Below are positions 46,801 through 56,759 of a stretch of DNA of 64,000 bases, piece after piece. The translations under genes were made by a program, and so were the position numbers. Below the pieces are notes generated by a model. That model saw only the letters and a program-made list of their open reading frames with translations. It was not told the DNA's origin and did no database searches. The DNA is taken from positions 81,855,221-81,919,220 of the forward strand of contig CM059973.1 of the NCBI GenBank assembly GCA_030490835.1, read 5' to 3'. The stretch's first letter is position 1, and each line of letters opens with the position of its first letter. The DNA is from Annona cherimola. Taxonomy: Eukaryota; Streptophyta; Magnoliopsida; Magnoliales; Annonaceae.

Positions 46801-48300
46801 CTGAAAATATCTACAACTTTGGGAATTGGTTTGATTAAGTCATTCCATACATCTTTTGCAATTGAAGTGAAAATAAAATTACTTTTGAGTTCAGATGCAA
46901 TAGATTTGAGTAACGGAACTGTTGCGGTTGGATTCATAATAACCGAACGGGGATTGGTTTTGACCATAATGGGTTTCTCTTGGAATGATGATAACTCTTT
47001 GTTGAACTTCTACTTAATACTTATGTTCAAATAATAGAAAAACCTTTCAATCTATTCTTTCCTACTGAATTGTTTGTTTAATGTATTGCATATTTATGAT
47101 ATTTAAAATTTAAAAAAAAAAAAAACCATCTTCTAGAATATACAAGAGATCCTAAAAAATCACAAAAATCTTTATTCATTACAAACTTTCCTTTTAAGGA
47201 AGACATTGATATCTTACTATAGATTTGAACCTTATCTTCATATATATTCTCATTTCTTTAACCCAAATTGTTGGCAATTTTTACCATGTGGACTTGTAGA
47301 TGTTAGACCCCAAGCTACTTAAAATCAATTCAGCAAGAGAATAACCAGTGCAAGACGACGAGCAACTTCTCACATTTCCTATGGAATGCAGTTTGCATTG
47401 TTATTAGATGGCCATTTTTATGATAAAAGTCAAATGGCTAAGTAATCGGACAACCATGGTAAGACAACCAAATCAATCACAAGAAAGCAGGTGCACCAAG
47501 CCCACCACATGCTACTAGAAAACTGGAAGTTCCATCTATTTTCATGATTCATAAGATTCATTAGCAATCAGTTCTGCAAGGACATCTACTTCGGAGAGAA
47601 CAATGAAGACAGCGTTCTTGTATGGAATCCAGTCCACTTGTTCATTGCGTGCATGATGAGCATGCCAGGTCTTTTAAGATCTCACCCATCACAAGCTGCT
47701 GAAAAAAGACTAAACTACTCTACACCCTCCGCCGATATCTAATAAACCATCCATTTCCCAGCATGGTTAGCCAATGATGTGATCTGCTAGTGAAATGGTC
47801 CGGAACATCCAAGGCCCACCTGATTGCCTGTGGTCCAAAGTTGGGGTGGAGAAAAAAGAAAAAAATTACCCTTTTTTGCTTTTTTCTTCGTTGCTCTATA
47901 CAAGGATGAAAGTTAACATCTTCCCGATCATAAAAAGCAAATAAGTGAATAGCAACTTACCAGCAGAAGCTTGGTTGCTGGCAATTTCTCATCTCCATCA
48001 AATTTCTTCGAAATGCGCTTGGTGCGGACTGGGCGGGGACGAAAAGAAGAGAGTTTTTAATATTTCATACAAATCTTCAAGTAATTAGTAGAAAATGGGA
48101 ACAAGGCATTGGATTTTCCCCAAAAGATGTTGTCCAAAGGTACCTGAAGGGAGGAGTTTCCTAGAGAAAAGCTTCTTCTTCACTAACCGACGGTTCCAGT
48201 CAAACAGCTGGAAGAAGATACCGACGCAACCACCCGGCCGCTGCGGCCGCTTCTCTGCAACTGCCAAAGTCGTAACGGTTTTCCCGGATGAGTCGCTCAT
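40835..48300 (-). CDS. TRM/LONGIFOLIA-type protein (DUF3741 + DUF4378), five coding exons, 1002 residues
   Basis: Exons: 48144-48300, 47961-48028, 42963-44927, 41982-42108, 40835-41526. All introns are GT-AG and phases agree. The N-terminus has RPGGCVGIFFQLFDWNRR (residues 21-38) followed by KKKLFSRKLLPS. APGLVARLMGLES at 109-121 is the hallmark of plant TRM (TON1-recruiting motif) proteins. A long Ser/Lys-rich, probably disordered middle follows (about 122-730). A CDHSPTSILEASFSNDSC block at about 747-764 and the C-terminal DUF4378-like region (about 830-1002) include LLKRFLFDFMIEYLD, a Trp-rich stretch and a final helix REIERNILQILLDEVVVDLW. TRM proteins recruit TON1 and the PP2A regulator to cortical microtubules and influence division plane and cell elongation; this role is inferred from the family. 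Intron 2 is 3 kb and filled with transposon relics. A broken partial copy is at 28.19-29.64 kb. Confidence 0.92.
45714..45994 (+). mobile_element. Tourist-like MITE (family T), best-preserved copy
   Basis: 281 bp with terminal inverted repeats GGGTGTGTTTGG / CCAAACACACCC. Interior landmarks in order: GTTAAAACTTTTCAATTTAA, TTAATCATTTCTTCACATTT, CTACCCTACTTTTCAATCAT and ATTACCCCTATCATATTACA. No open frame. The adjoining bases (TAT, TAG) only partly preserve the 3-bp target duplication; copy 56466-56756 shows it clearly. Confidence 0.85.
46707..46967 (-). pseudogene. Degenerate retrotransposon gag-like fragment
   Basis: The minus-strand translation includes LLKSIASELKSNFIFTSIAK followed by DVWNDL, which resembles the conserved block of Copia gag (UBN2-type) proteins, where a short-chain exchange SI...VWNDL motif is common. 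Downstream residues continue only in shifted frames. There is no protease, integrase or reverse transcriptase nearby. Tentative. Confidence 0.35.
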
Positions 48301-49850
48301 TTTTTAGGTCTTCCTTCCCACACGCTGGAAATGCCCACAATTTCCGAAGGTGGATCGGGCACTTAATTTGAAGTTTGAACGGAGATATCTCAGGCAATGG
48401 GCAGAAGTTCTCCCAAAATACCCTTCAGCTACTACTAATTACAGATAATGCTTTTTAACAACTACTAATTACAGATAATGCACCCATCTTCTTCAGGAAA
48501 CTTACAGATAATGCACCCGTCTTCTTCAGGAAACGGCAGTAATGCGCAGAGAAAGAAGCTGGTTTTGAAATCCAAACATGTAGTCTAACAGAGAAAAATC
48601 TCCATTGTAGCCTCAACCAAACTCCCGAAATAAACCCACGATTTTCAGACTGTCTTGGACGAGTAGCAGATTAAAATTCACCAGTGATGCTACAATCATG
48701 ACACTTAGATATGCTGAATGTTTCTAAGTTGCTTCTGCGGCTCTACCCTGTTTCTTCACCCAAGGAACAAGCCGTGGCACCATAAAACCGCGAATATCCA
48801 CAAAATCCCAGCAGGAACGCAGGAAAAGCTTCCTGGAAGCTATAGTCATGCAGAAGCCAAAAAACGAACGTTCCTGAAATACCCCTTTCCAGCTTCATCC
48901 AATAGCCAACCAACACCATCCAGACATCCTCCCGGAATGCATCCCCATTCCTCCCCCGCAGGCAAGCTCCAACACTGGGACGATGCTACAGTTAAATCAG
49001 AAGAAAAGGGGGAAAAACTTAACACTTGCGATAAACCAGTAATCACTAAAAAGCAATGCCCGGCCCCCAACTCAAACGCCCAGGCAAATGCCTCGAACCG
49101 CGAAGAAATTCATCGAGACGAGACTGTGAAAAGACGACGAAAGAAGCAGCAGTGTAGCACGCGTTATCACATCTTTGTCTCTCTACTCCCCCCAGAACAA
49201 AGGGAAAAACAGTAAAAATAAAAATAAAAACAAACGAAGAAGCCAAGAAAAATAATACAATTTCATTAAAAAAAATAAAAATAATACAGGAGGAGATTCG
49301 CTTGCGCGGAAAGCGATTTCTTACCTCGCCTTGTTTCTTCTGCTACGTGACAGTTGAAAAGGCTATTAAAAACCAGCCTCACTCTAGCAAGTAAGAAACA
49401 CAGCGCCTGCGCAAGCTTATGCTGCAGCAGCACACAAACGGAGGGGGTGAGTGCTAGCAACGGTAAGGAGGCAAGGAGCGCAGGGTGCGCAGAGAGGCGC
49501 ACGCAAGACAGGTGCGTTATCAACCCACCGAGTTGGCAGGTCTCCGTCTTAGTAGTGGCATTTGTCTTTTTTTTCTTTTTTTTATTGCGGAAGTGTCCAC
49601 TGTATTATAATTCAAATGTACGTTAAAATATTATATGAAATTTATAAAAATGTCTTTGAGCTTTCTCATAATATCAATTAAGATAAATTGAAAATACCCT
49701 TGAAAAAAAAAAAAGCAGGTGCGTTTATCGTGGCGAAGGTCAAAGAAACAGCGAAGCCAGAGGGACTCAACAGAGAGAATAAAGAAGTGCATGAGGGAAG
49801 ACGTCTGAATGCAGACAAAAATTTAGCGTAACGTCTCCCTCGCTCCTGTC
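48301..49850 (-). promoter_or_regulatory. 5' flank and probable promoter of the TRM-like gene
   Basis: Conserved in pieces with the duplicated locus (48.53-48.60 kb with 29.77-29.94 kb; 49.19-49.83 kb with 35.61-35.87 kb), so the duplicated unit included at least 1.5 kb upstream of the ATG. 48.42-48.52 kb carries a short tandem duplication (ACTACTAATTACAGATAATG twice, then ACAGATAATGCACCC again). An open frame on the opposite strand (48718-49215) is not conserved in the duplicate and is treated as non-coding. No single TATA box could be chosen. Confidence 0.5.
49519..49715 (+). mobile_element. A-tailed retroposon-like insert with 10-bp target duplication
   Basis: Flanked by a perfect direct repeat CAGGTGCGTT at 49509-49518 and 49716-49725. 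The insert ends in a run of 12 A plus G. The paralogous site at about 35724-35735 has one copy of the target (reading GACGGAGGCGTT) and no insert. A poly(A) end with a target duplication is the signature of reverse-transcribed insertion (SINE or processed RNA). The source RNA is not recognised; no clear A/B-box pair is seen. Confidence 0.8.
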
Positions 49851-49978
49851 TCGTTATCTCCTTTTCTTCCAGTCATCGCCGTGCAGTCGTATCAGAACTT
49901 CACGTGCCGCCGTCCTACTTCTACTACTTCAGCGCTTTACAGCAGAACCGAGGTTTTTTTTAATCGTTTCTTGTGACG

Positions 49979-50257
49979 GTGCGTTTCATAATAAATAAAA
50001 TTTTTTATAAAAAATTTTGAAAAGTAAAAATTGTGAAATGATATGATATGATAGGGATAATAATGAGTAGCAAAGAGGATAAAGTTAAAATAAATAGGTT
50101 AGTTACGTGGATAGTTATATAGAAATGATTGAAAAGTAGGATAGTTGTATAACAAAATATAAAAAAATAATTAAAAAATATAATAATTGTGGAGAGTAAA
50201 AAATTTTAAATTGAAAAATTTTAACTTCACATTTTTTGTCAATTGCCAAACACACCC
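49979..50257 (-). mobile_element. Tourist-like MITE (family T), inverted copy
   Basis: Left end GGTGCGTTTCATAATAAAT and right end CCAAACACACCC. Interior landmarks are in reverse order (GATATGATAGGGATAATAAT, AGGATAAAGTTAAAATAAAT, AGTAGGATAGTTGTATA). Confidence 0.8.
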
Positions 50258-50831
50258 TCAGTATCATACCTGCAAGCTATCGACCCACAACTTCTTAAGC
50301 AGACTCGATTTTTGGCCATAATGAAACTTCATAGGTGCAGAAAAACTATGATTTTAAAATCTTTTTATGGATCGGATTAGATATTTAAATACCGTTTTCG
50401 TTGAAAATGGTACCACAGGAAGGCTGAGTACAGCTGATTCACCAGATCGTTTGTCCGCTCTGTCTAATTTTCACCGCGAGAAGGAGCGTCGTTTTTAAAA
50501 AATCTTTTCTTCGGTCCATCGCCTCATATGGATGGTTAGTGATGTCGCCGTTGCCGCATGCATCCGGTGGATCTCTTCTCTTGCAAGTGCCAGAATATCG
50601 GAAGACACAGCCGCACAAGCTCGTGAGAGGTTGGAGTAACAATCGGATCAAGAATACTGGTGAGGACCAATCATAATTGGTTGTCGTGTGATGGACGGAA
50701 GGATGCGGATGGACGGACGTAGCGCCACCTGCCTTTTGCAGTCTAAATGGCGCGTAGAATACGACGGCACGCGCATGCGGCGCGACAATGAGCTGAGAGA
50801 GCTGAGACAGATGTCGGGAGAATCGGATTCC

Positions 50832-51122
50832 GATCCTGTGCACATGGGTGCACTTGGCTTCAGTACACCCGAGTGTATTAATTTTTTTTTGAAATTTTTT
50901 TTTATATAAGCGTTAATCTAAATATATTAAATTAAATTACTTAAAATGCTATTAATTTTTAAAAATTAAAAATAAATATTTAAAATACTTCAAAAATGAT
51001 AAAAATTGATACACATATTAAATACATCTAGATTAACGTTTATATAAAAAATTAAATTAAATTAGCTTCACTGCACCCGATGCACTGAAGCATTGAGCTA
51101 AGTACATGGGGGGCACAGGATC
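50832..51122. mobile_element. Foldback element FB2
   Basis: Ends GATCCTGTGCACATGGGTGC and, inverted, GATCCTGTGCCCCCCATGTAC, with a second inner CACCCGAGTG or GCACCCGATGC near each end. Arms contain AAGCGTTAATCTAAATATAT and its inverse. CGGATT occurs just outside both ends. Same core as FB1. Confidence 0.75.
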
Positions 51123-51514
51123 GGATTAGAATCGAGGGACGTAAAAAGAGAGAGAGAGAAACTGTAGAGATCGCGGCTACGTGTCTTCTCATGGTTGGGG
51201 AAGAGCTCTGGGGAGGATGGTCGATGGCGCCGTACGACTGACGGTATTGCGGCACGCTCTCGGTGCAGGGGATCACCGGTCCGTCGAAGGGTTGCCGCAG
51301 ACATGTAGAAAAAGACGGGATTGGTCCTGGGAGTCCGCGACGCCTGTCGGTGGCCGGATGGGTCATGGTGCAGTGCACTCGCTCGATAGATTTTGACGTT
51401 TTCTAGAAGCTAAGCAGAGGTCTGTTTTGCAATGGTTCTCGTTGAATACTTGGAGACAAGGCAGCCATTCGACCCAATGATTAATGCGCTGCGCACCGCT
51501 TGATTTGGGAACCG

Positions 51515-51853
51515 ATACGGTACAAACTACAAAGTGCTTTAACCTATTTTTAAAATTTTTTTTATAGAATTATTAATCTAATTACATTTAATATATGTAT
51601 TAGTTTTTACCAATTTTGTACATTTTTAATTTTTAATTCTTAAAAATTAGTAACACTTTAGTAATTTTAAATTACTAAAAATACTACTAATTTTAAAAAT
51701 CCAAAAAATACCTAAAAATTTTCGAAATTAGTAAAAATTGATTTACATGTTGAATATACTTATATTAATAATTTTATTAAAAAAGTTTCAAAAAATTAAA
51801 AAAGATTAAATATTCCTTGATACACTAAAGCTAAGTGCACCCGAGTGCATATA
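51515..51853. mobile_element. Foldback element FB3, degenerate
   Basis: Arms with AATTATTAATCTAATTACAT and its inverse around a GTAATTTTAAATTACTAAAA centre. The right end retains AAGTGCACCCGAGTGCAT; the left terminus has decayed. Confidence 0.65.
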
Positions 51854-51941
51854 ATAACATCTGCTTGATTTGTTGGTAAATTTGATATGCATGTTGGTAG
51901 ATTTGTAGACACCATGTGATTTCTTTCCCAAACTAAAATGC

Positions 51942-52184
51942 CATTTGGAATGAGAATTTTAGTGGAATTTTATGGTGGTGTGAAAAATGGAAAAGAAAAT
52001 ATTTAAAAATCATGTGATTGATGTGAAATGATAAGAGTTAAAGTCAAAATAAATAGTGAAATTACAAAAAAAATTGAATATAAGAATAAAATTGAAAAAA
52101 TAGAATTATTAAATAGTCGAATAATTTATGGGAGAATATGTAAGAAATAAAAAACTATAAATTTATATTGTCAAACGTGCCATG
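51942..52184. mobile_element. MITE-like element, GCCATTTGG/CAAACGTGCC ends
   Basis: AT-rich block with GCCATTTGGAATGAGAATTT at the left and TTGTCAAACGTGCC at the right. Similar fragments lie near 57.58-57.77 and 62.79-62.94 kb. Ends are approximate. Confidence 0.4.
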
Positions 52185-52469
52185 AGTCTAATAAAAAATG
52201 TGTTTACCTAGTTTCCACCTAATGAGCAATGGCCTAATCCTTTTGGTGGATTAGATTTTTTAATTACTTTATTGTTCTTATTCAAGATTCAATCCATCTA
52301 AATTAGTCAAACACATAATCTTTGTTAGGATTTCTTCTCATAAAATGATATTCTTACTTCTTAAAGTTTTAAGCATGTAAAAAGGATTGAGATGGAAATG
52401 AAACAGGATTCATCCGAAAAAATGTATTTTTCATACAATTTTTCATTTGTTAGTATATAATAACTTTTA

Positions 52470-52742
52470 GGCATGTTTGGAAAGTGATAAAACTTTTGAT
52501 GAAAAGTTTTTTGTATTAAAATTTTGAATGAGTAGAAAATGACGTAATATGATAAGAGTAATAATGATAAGTAAAAATAATAAAATTAAAATAGATTGAT
52601 TGATTGTATAGACAAGTATGTAAAAATGATTAAAAAATAGAGTAATTGTATGTAAATATATAAATAAATGATTAAAAAAGGATAATTTTATAGAGTGAAA
52701 AATTTTAAATTGAAAAAGTTTTAGAATTTGCCAAATATGCCC
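52470..52742 (-). mobile_element. Tourist-like MITE (family T), inverted copy
   Basis: Left end GGCATGTTTGGAAAGTGATA, right end TTGCCAAATATGCC, with the reversed family landmarks (AAAACTTTTGATGAAAAGTT, GATAAGAGTAATAATG, AAAAATAGAGTAATTGTATG). Confidence 0.75.
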
Positions 52743-53950
52743 TTTTTCTATTCTTAATGTTATTCTTTCATTTTTTAAAAATACCCAATGTACCATCTTC
52801 ATTCAACTTGTTGCATACAAATCTCATCCATTGCAAAGCGTAACAATCTTGCAAGTATAAAGCTGTTGCTAATATTGTTTTACTCATCAAGTGGCCAAAT
52901 CATTGCAATAATGAAAAGCTTATAGCCGATCATTCAAATCAATCGAAAATTGATGGGCTAAATGATTGGACCGCCAATTTGTTAGACCCACTAAATGCGA
53001 TCATTTGAGGTAATAGTCATTGAAGAGATTTGTTGTAGGGTCCAATTTTACGTGTGTCGCGTTGCACCTTGTGCTGCATGTGTCCAGTTAGCCTGAGTGC
53101 AAGACTAGATCGATTCAAAAGTCGAAGTTCAGGTGCAATCTCCAGCGCCACAGACAACAGTAATCCCATTATGGACGGGACGTCGTTTGGGAACTAATTA
53201 AAAAAAATTTATCTTGTTTGTTTTTCAAAAATCAAACATCCCATTCATAAAAAAAAAAAAAAAATCAAACCCGTTAAATGTAAAATGTAATTTTATCCAT
53301 TCATAAAATCATACACATTAGATATCTTAAATAAGCAAAAACTATAAAAGCCATACATGTATCACATAAAAATTACTATGACCTTAATTATATTATCTAT
53401 TTCAACTTTATTCTATCAACTCTGATTTTTTTTCTCATCACCTCACATTATTATCTATCTATTTAAAAAAAAATTCCACTCAATAAATTTTCTTCCTTCC
53501 TAAATGCAATATAAAATATGGAAAAACGCATGATAATCCAATGGAATATTTCCCATCCATGGTGGACAAATCTCACAGCCCGGTACAGTCTATTTTTTAA
53601 AACATTGGTGACAAAACTAAAACCAAGCACTTTTCCTTCCCAACTTTCAAATGGCGATTAGGACTGGATTGCCTATCAATTGAGCTAGTTGCTTGTTTGA
53701 TCTTAGTAATTAGTAGGCTTACCAAGAATTTATTTGGCCTATCGAGCATATCTAGTTGACGGAACCTTGCATGTATGTAGTGCTTTCATACATAAACCGT
53801 AATTATGTTGAGCGAAAGTAAGTAAGACTAAATGCATAGTTCATGAGCGCTATAGACCTTTAACACTAGGGTGTAATTCAAAATTTCTATTTACTTTAAC
53901 CCTAATCTTAACTTTATTTATTAAATTTTTAACCTAAACTTCATTTTTAA
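52743..53950. other. Intergenic, no gene recognised
   Basis: 52.8-53.2 kb is balanced in composition but has no open frame of interest. The rest is AT-rich. A further MITE-like AT block lies at about 53.17-53.52 kb. No RNA gene seen. Confidence 0.45.
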
Positions 53951-53953
53951 ACA

Positions 53954-54476
53954 GTTCCGCTTCTATGAAATCTCCTTTCTATGTAACTCCATTCATTTTT
54001 AAAATTTTAATGGTTAATGAAACATTCACTCTATTCATTGTATTTAGCATCATTTATAGTATTCGGAGAACCCTTTTATTTTTTTTTAATTTCATTGTAT
54101 ATGGGTCTCATCTATTAATATGTAAAATCGACGTAATAAAATAGTTCAATTATAAAAATATCAATTTTAAAGTAGTTTTTTCAACATCTAAACCATCTAA
54201 AATATAAATAATACATGGATAAATGAGTCTATAAAGTATTTTTATATTCTAATACATACGTGAATGGATCTAAGCATTTTTCATAATTTATACATGAATA
54301 TATATATTTTTCAACAAATGTAGCCTATAAACATACTTGATCGGTAGTTCCCTAGATAAACAAATGATGTTAAACATAATAAATGAATTGAATTTTTCAT
54401 CAACGATCAAAATTTTAAAAATAGAAAGGGTTACATGAGACCTTCTATGTGACTTGATTATATAGAAGTGGAATCC
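53954..54476. mobile_element. MITE, family Q (copy 2)
   Basis: Ends CCGCTTCTATGAAATCTC and, inverted, CCACTTCTATATAATCAAGTC. Interior CAACATCTAAACCATCTAAA and ATGGATAAATGAGTC match copy 15316-15831. Confidence 0.75.
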
Positions 54477-55074
54477 ATTTTTAAAATCTTAAATTTAACA
54501 ATAACTTTACATCTATTTGTAAAATCCAAAACATCATCTTATTTTGTAAGTCCAACCCATGTTGAGAGTGGGGTTTGACTTCACTTTTCAAGCTTTCAGT
54601 CGAATTAAGATGAAAATATTATAAAAAATAACAAGCATAATTGCATCTTGTTTTTATATTATATTTTTAGATAAGAACACAAATAATTATATTTTTATTG
54701 ACTATTTTCTCAAAATTACTTTATTACTTTCCTTTCCCTGAAGAGGAACTCTATTTGATCATGTTGAAAGATCGATATGAATGTGATTCAATGTGAGTTT
54801 GCGCAGTTAGGAAAAATCATATTAAAAGCATTACCATAAGCAAATAAATTTTTTTATCTATAAAAGTGTCATTATAAACAAGAACATGTCATTAATCTTA
54901 AACTTGTTTTTTCTCTCTCCGCTTCTTTTCTTTTCAATCTTAAACTTATGCATTTAACGAACATGTCATTAATCACAACAAGAAAATAAAATTTTTACAA
55001 CTTTTATTAGCATGAACAATGCATGTATAAGGAAAATATTTCTTGTTTATAATGACACTTTTATAGATAAAAAA

Positions 55075-56060
55075 TGAGTTTTTCCCAAATATACCCATTA
55101 CGTTTGACCGTATTTCCAAATCTGCCCACTACGTTTCGGAAATCCCAAATATACTTACTACGTTTTGCCAAAATCCCAGATATGCCCACGCCGTCAATGA
55201 CTGTTACGTTCAGCGATGGAAACGTTGTACTGTTGCTGCAAATTTTTCAAATATGCTCAGATTGCCCCTGGCATGAGTTATAATAACTGAGCTCGGATTT
55301 CACTTGAAGAGAGCAGTAGCAGGAGAGTGCCTAAGGAGTAAGGAGTTGTGCATCATACGACTAGCCATTTGAGGTATTCATTTCATTTTTTTGATGCTTT
55401 TGAGCATATCTGAAATTGAAATATCAAATCTAGATGTAGGATCTTAGAGTCTGCGATATGGTATTTCTTTTCATATCATTCCACTGAACCCAGTAGTAGG
55501 CTGTCATAAATGGTATGGATTATGCCAGCCATTGCGCAATGGTTCCGTCAATTAAATCCCACAATGATATTTTTCCTTCCGTCTATGCTGTTGTATTTTT
55601 GGTATTTTTTCCTGTTGGTTTCAAAAATAATAATTTTTTCCTTCTGTCTATGCTATTGTATTTTTGGTATTTTTTACCGTTAGTTTCAAAAATGATAATT
55701 TTTTCCTTCTGTCTATGCTATTGTATTTTTGAGATTTTTTTCCAGTTGGTTAGAAAAATGATAATTGCAGAAAGGATGCATTTCATTCTTGTTATAACCC
55801 ATTGGTTTCCATTGGATTTGTACATGGTGATAATTAGGGATTTCGGACGAGCCTGAATTCCCCCTTTTCGATTTAGCCCTTGCTCTTGGGCAGATGCGTC
55901 ATTTCCCTTTCTTAGTAACGCCGTTTCTAAACGTCAGTGACGGCGTGGGCATATCTGGGATTTTGGCAAAACGTAGTAGGTATATTTGGGATTTCCAAAA
56001 CGTAGTGGGCAGATTTGGAAATACGGTCAAACGTAATGGGTATATTTGGGAAATGCCCTA
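55075..56060. mobile_element. Mutator-like non-autonomous element, copy M2
   Basis: Terminal inverted repeats of about 125 bp, nearly identical between arms: TTTCCCAAATATACCCATTA, then CGTTTGACCGTATTTCC, CTACGTTT and GCCGTCA(A/G)TGAC. The arms are closer to each other than those of M1, so this copy is younger. The interior contains a threefold tandem repeat (55560-55770) that is single in M1. It lies inside the right arm of the element at 54733-56187. Confidence 0.85.
55560..55770. repeat. Threefold tandem repeat inside M2
   Basis: Unit of about 60-65 bp built from TTTTTCCTTC(C/T)GTCTATGCT, ATTGTATTTTTGGTATTTTT, a CCTGTTGGTTT-like word and CAAAAATGATAAT. Element M1 has one unit. Confidence 0.85.
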
Positions 56061-56261
56061 AAAAAATTTATTTGCTTATGGTAATGCTTTTAATATGATT
56101 TTGCCTAACTGCGCAAACTCACATTGAATCACATTCATATCGATCTTTCAACATGATCAAATAGAGTTCCTCTTCAGGGAGGGAACATTTTCGAGTTTTT
56201 TGAAAATGCGAAAAGTTGCAATAATTCAAACAAACTAAAAGAGAACAACCTTACCACCTGA

Positions 56262-56460
56262 GGCTAGCGCAAGTGGCAGGGGTGTTGGGCCCCTTAGCTT
56301 AAAGTTAGTAGTTCGAGTCTAATCTCATTCTCTTTGGTTGGAATTGGTTTTTTCAAAAAAAAGTCCTCCGAAATGGAGATTTTTATAATTTTCTCTATAA
56401 TTGTGGAGGTTTAAGATTTTCTCCCTAAATGTGAGAGGTGCGAATGTGCCCCATTGCAAT
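56262..56460 (+). mobile_element. tRNA-derived SINE (S3)
   Basis: Strong A-box TAGCGCAAGTGGC near 56267-56279 and B-box TAGTTCGAGTCT near 56309-56320 at tRNA spacing. The body is about 130 bp (AAAAGTCCTCCGAAATGGAG, TGTGGAGGTTTAAG) without tRNA fold. The 3' end meets the MITE at 56466. Confidence 0.65.
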
Positions 56461-56465
56461 ATTAA

Positions 56466-56756
56466 GGGTGTGTTTGTTTGGGATATAAACATGTCAACCA
56501 AAACTTTTCAATCTAAAACTTTTTACTATCCATAACTAAAATATTTTTTAATTATTTTTTCACATTTTTCTATACAAACTACCCTACTTTTCAATCATTT
56601 CTACACAATTATCTATACAACTAACCTATCTATTTTAACTTTATTCTCTTTACTTCTCATCATTACTCCTATTATATCACATCATTTTCTATCAATGTGA
56701 CAACTTTTATCTCAAAAATTTTTCATCAAAAGTTTTACCCTCAACCAAACACACCC
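56466..56756 (+). mobile_element. Tourist-like MITE (family T) with TAA target duplication
   Basis: Ends GGGTGTGTTTG / CAAACACACCC with TAA directly outside both (56463-56465, 56757-56759), which identifies the family as PIF/Harbinger (Tourist) type. Interior as in 45714-45994. Confidence 0.9.
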
Positions 56757-56759
56757 TAA

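Larger units (their letters stand above)
44928..47960 (-). other. Intron 2 of the TRM-like gene, loaded with transposons
   Basis: 3.03 kb between donor GTAAGTTGC (47960) and acceptor GACAG (44928). It holds a full Tourist-like MITE (45714-45994), a hAT-like end fragment (about 46.06-46.19 kb, ending GTTACACCCCTACAC) and a degenerate retrotransposon gag-like stretch (46707-46967). The equivalent interval of the pseudogene is about 0.45 kb. Confidence 0.85.
54733..56187. mobile_element. Outer long-inverted-repeat element, interrupted by M2
   Basis: The left arm, about 54733-54886, runs from CCCTGAAGAGGAACTC to GTGTCATTATAAACAAG. The right arm is its inverse but is split: 55040-55074 (CTTGTTTATAATGACAC...) and 56061-56187 (TTTATTTGCTTATGG... 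to GAGTTCCTCTTCAGGG). The 986-bp element M2 interrupts the right arm at an A run. The central unpaired part is only about 150 bp, so the element was about 470 bp before the insertion. Confidence 0.85.

Noticed and set aside
48718..49215. 165-codon plus-strand frame in the TRM gene's 5' flank
   Set aside because: Lies opposite the upstream region; the duplicated locus does not preserve the frame, and the translation has no recognisable domain.
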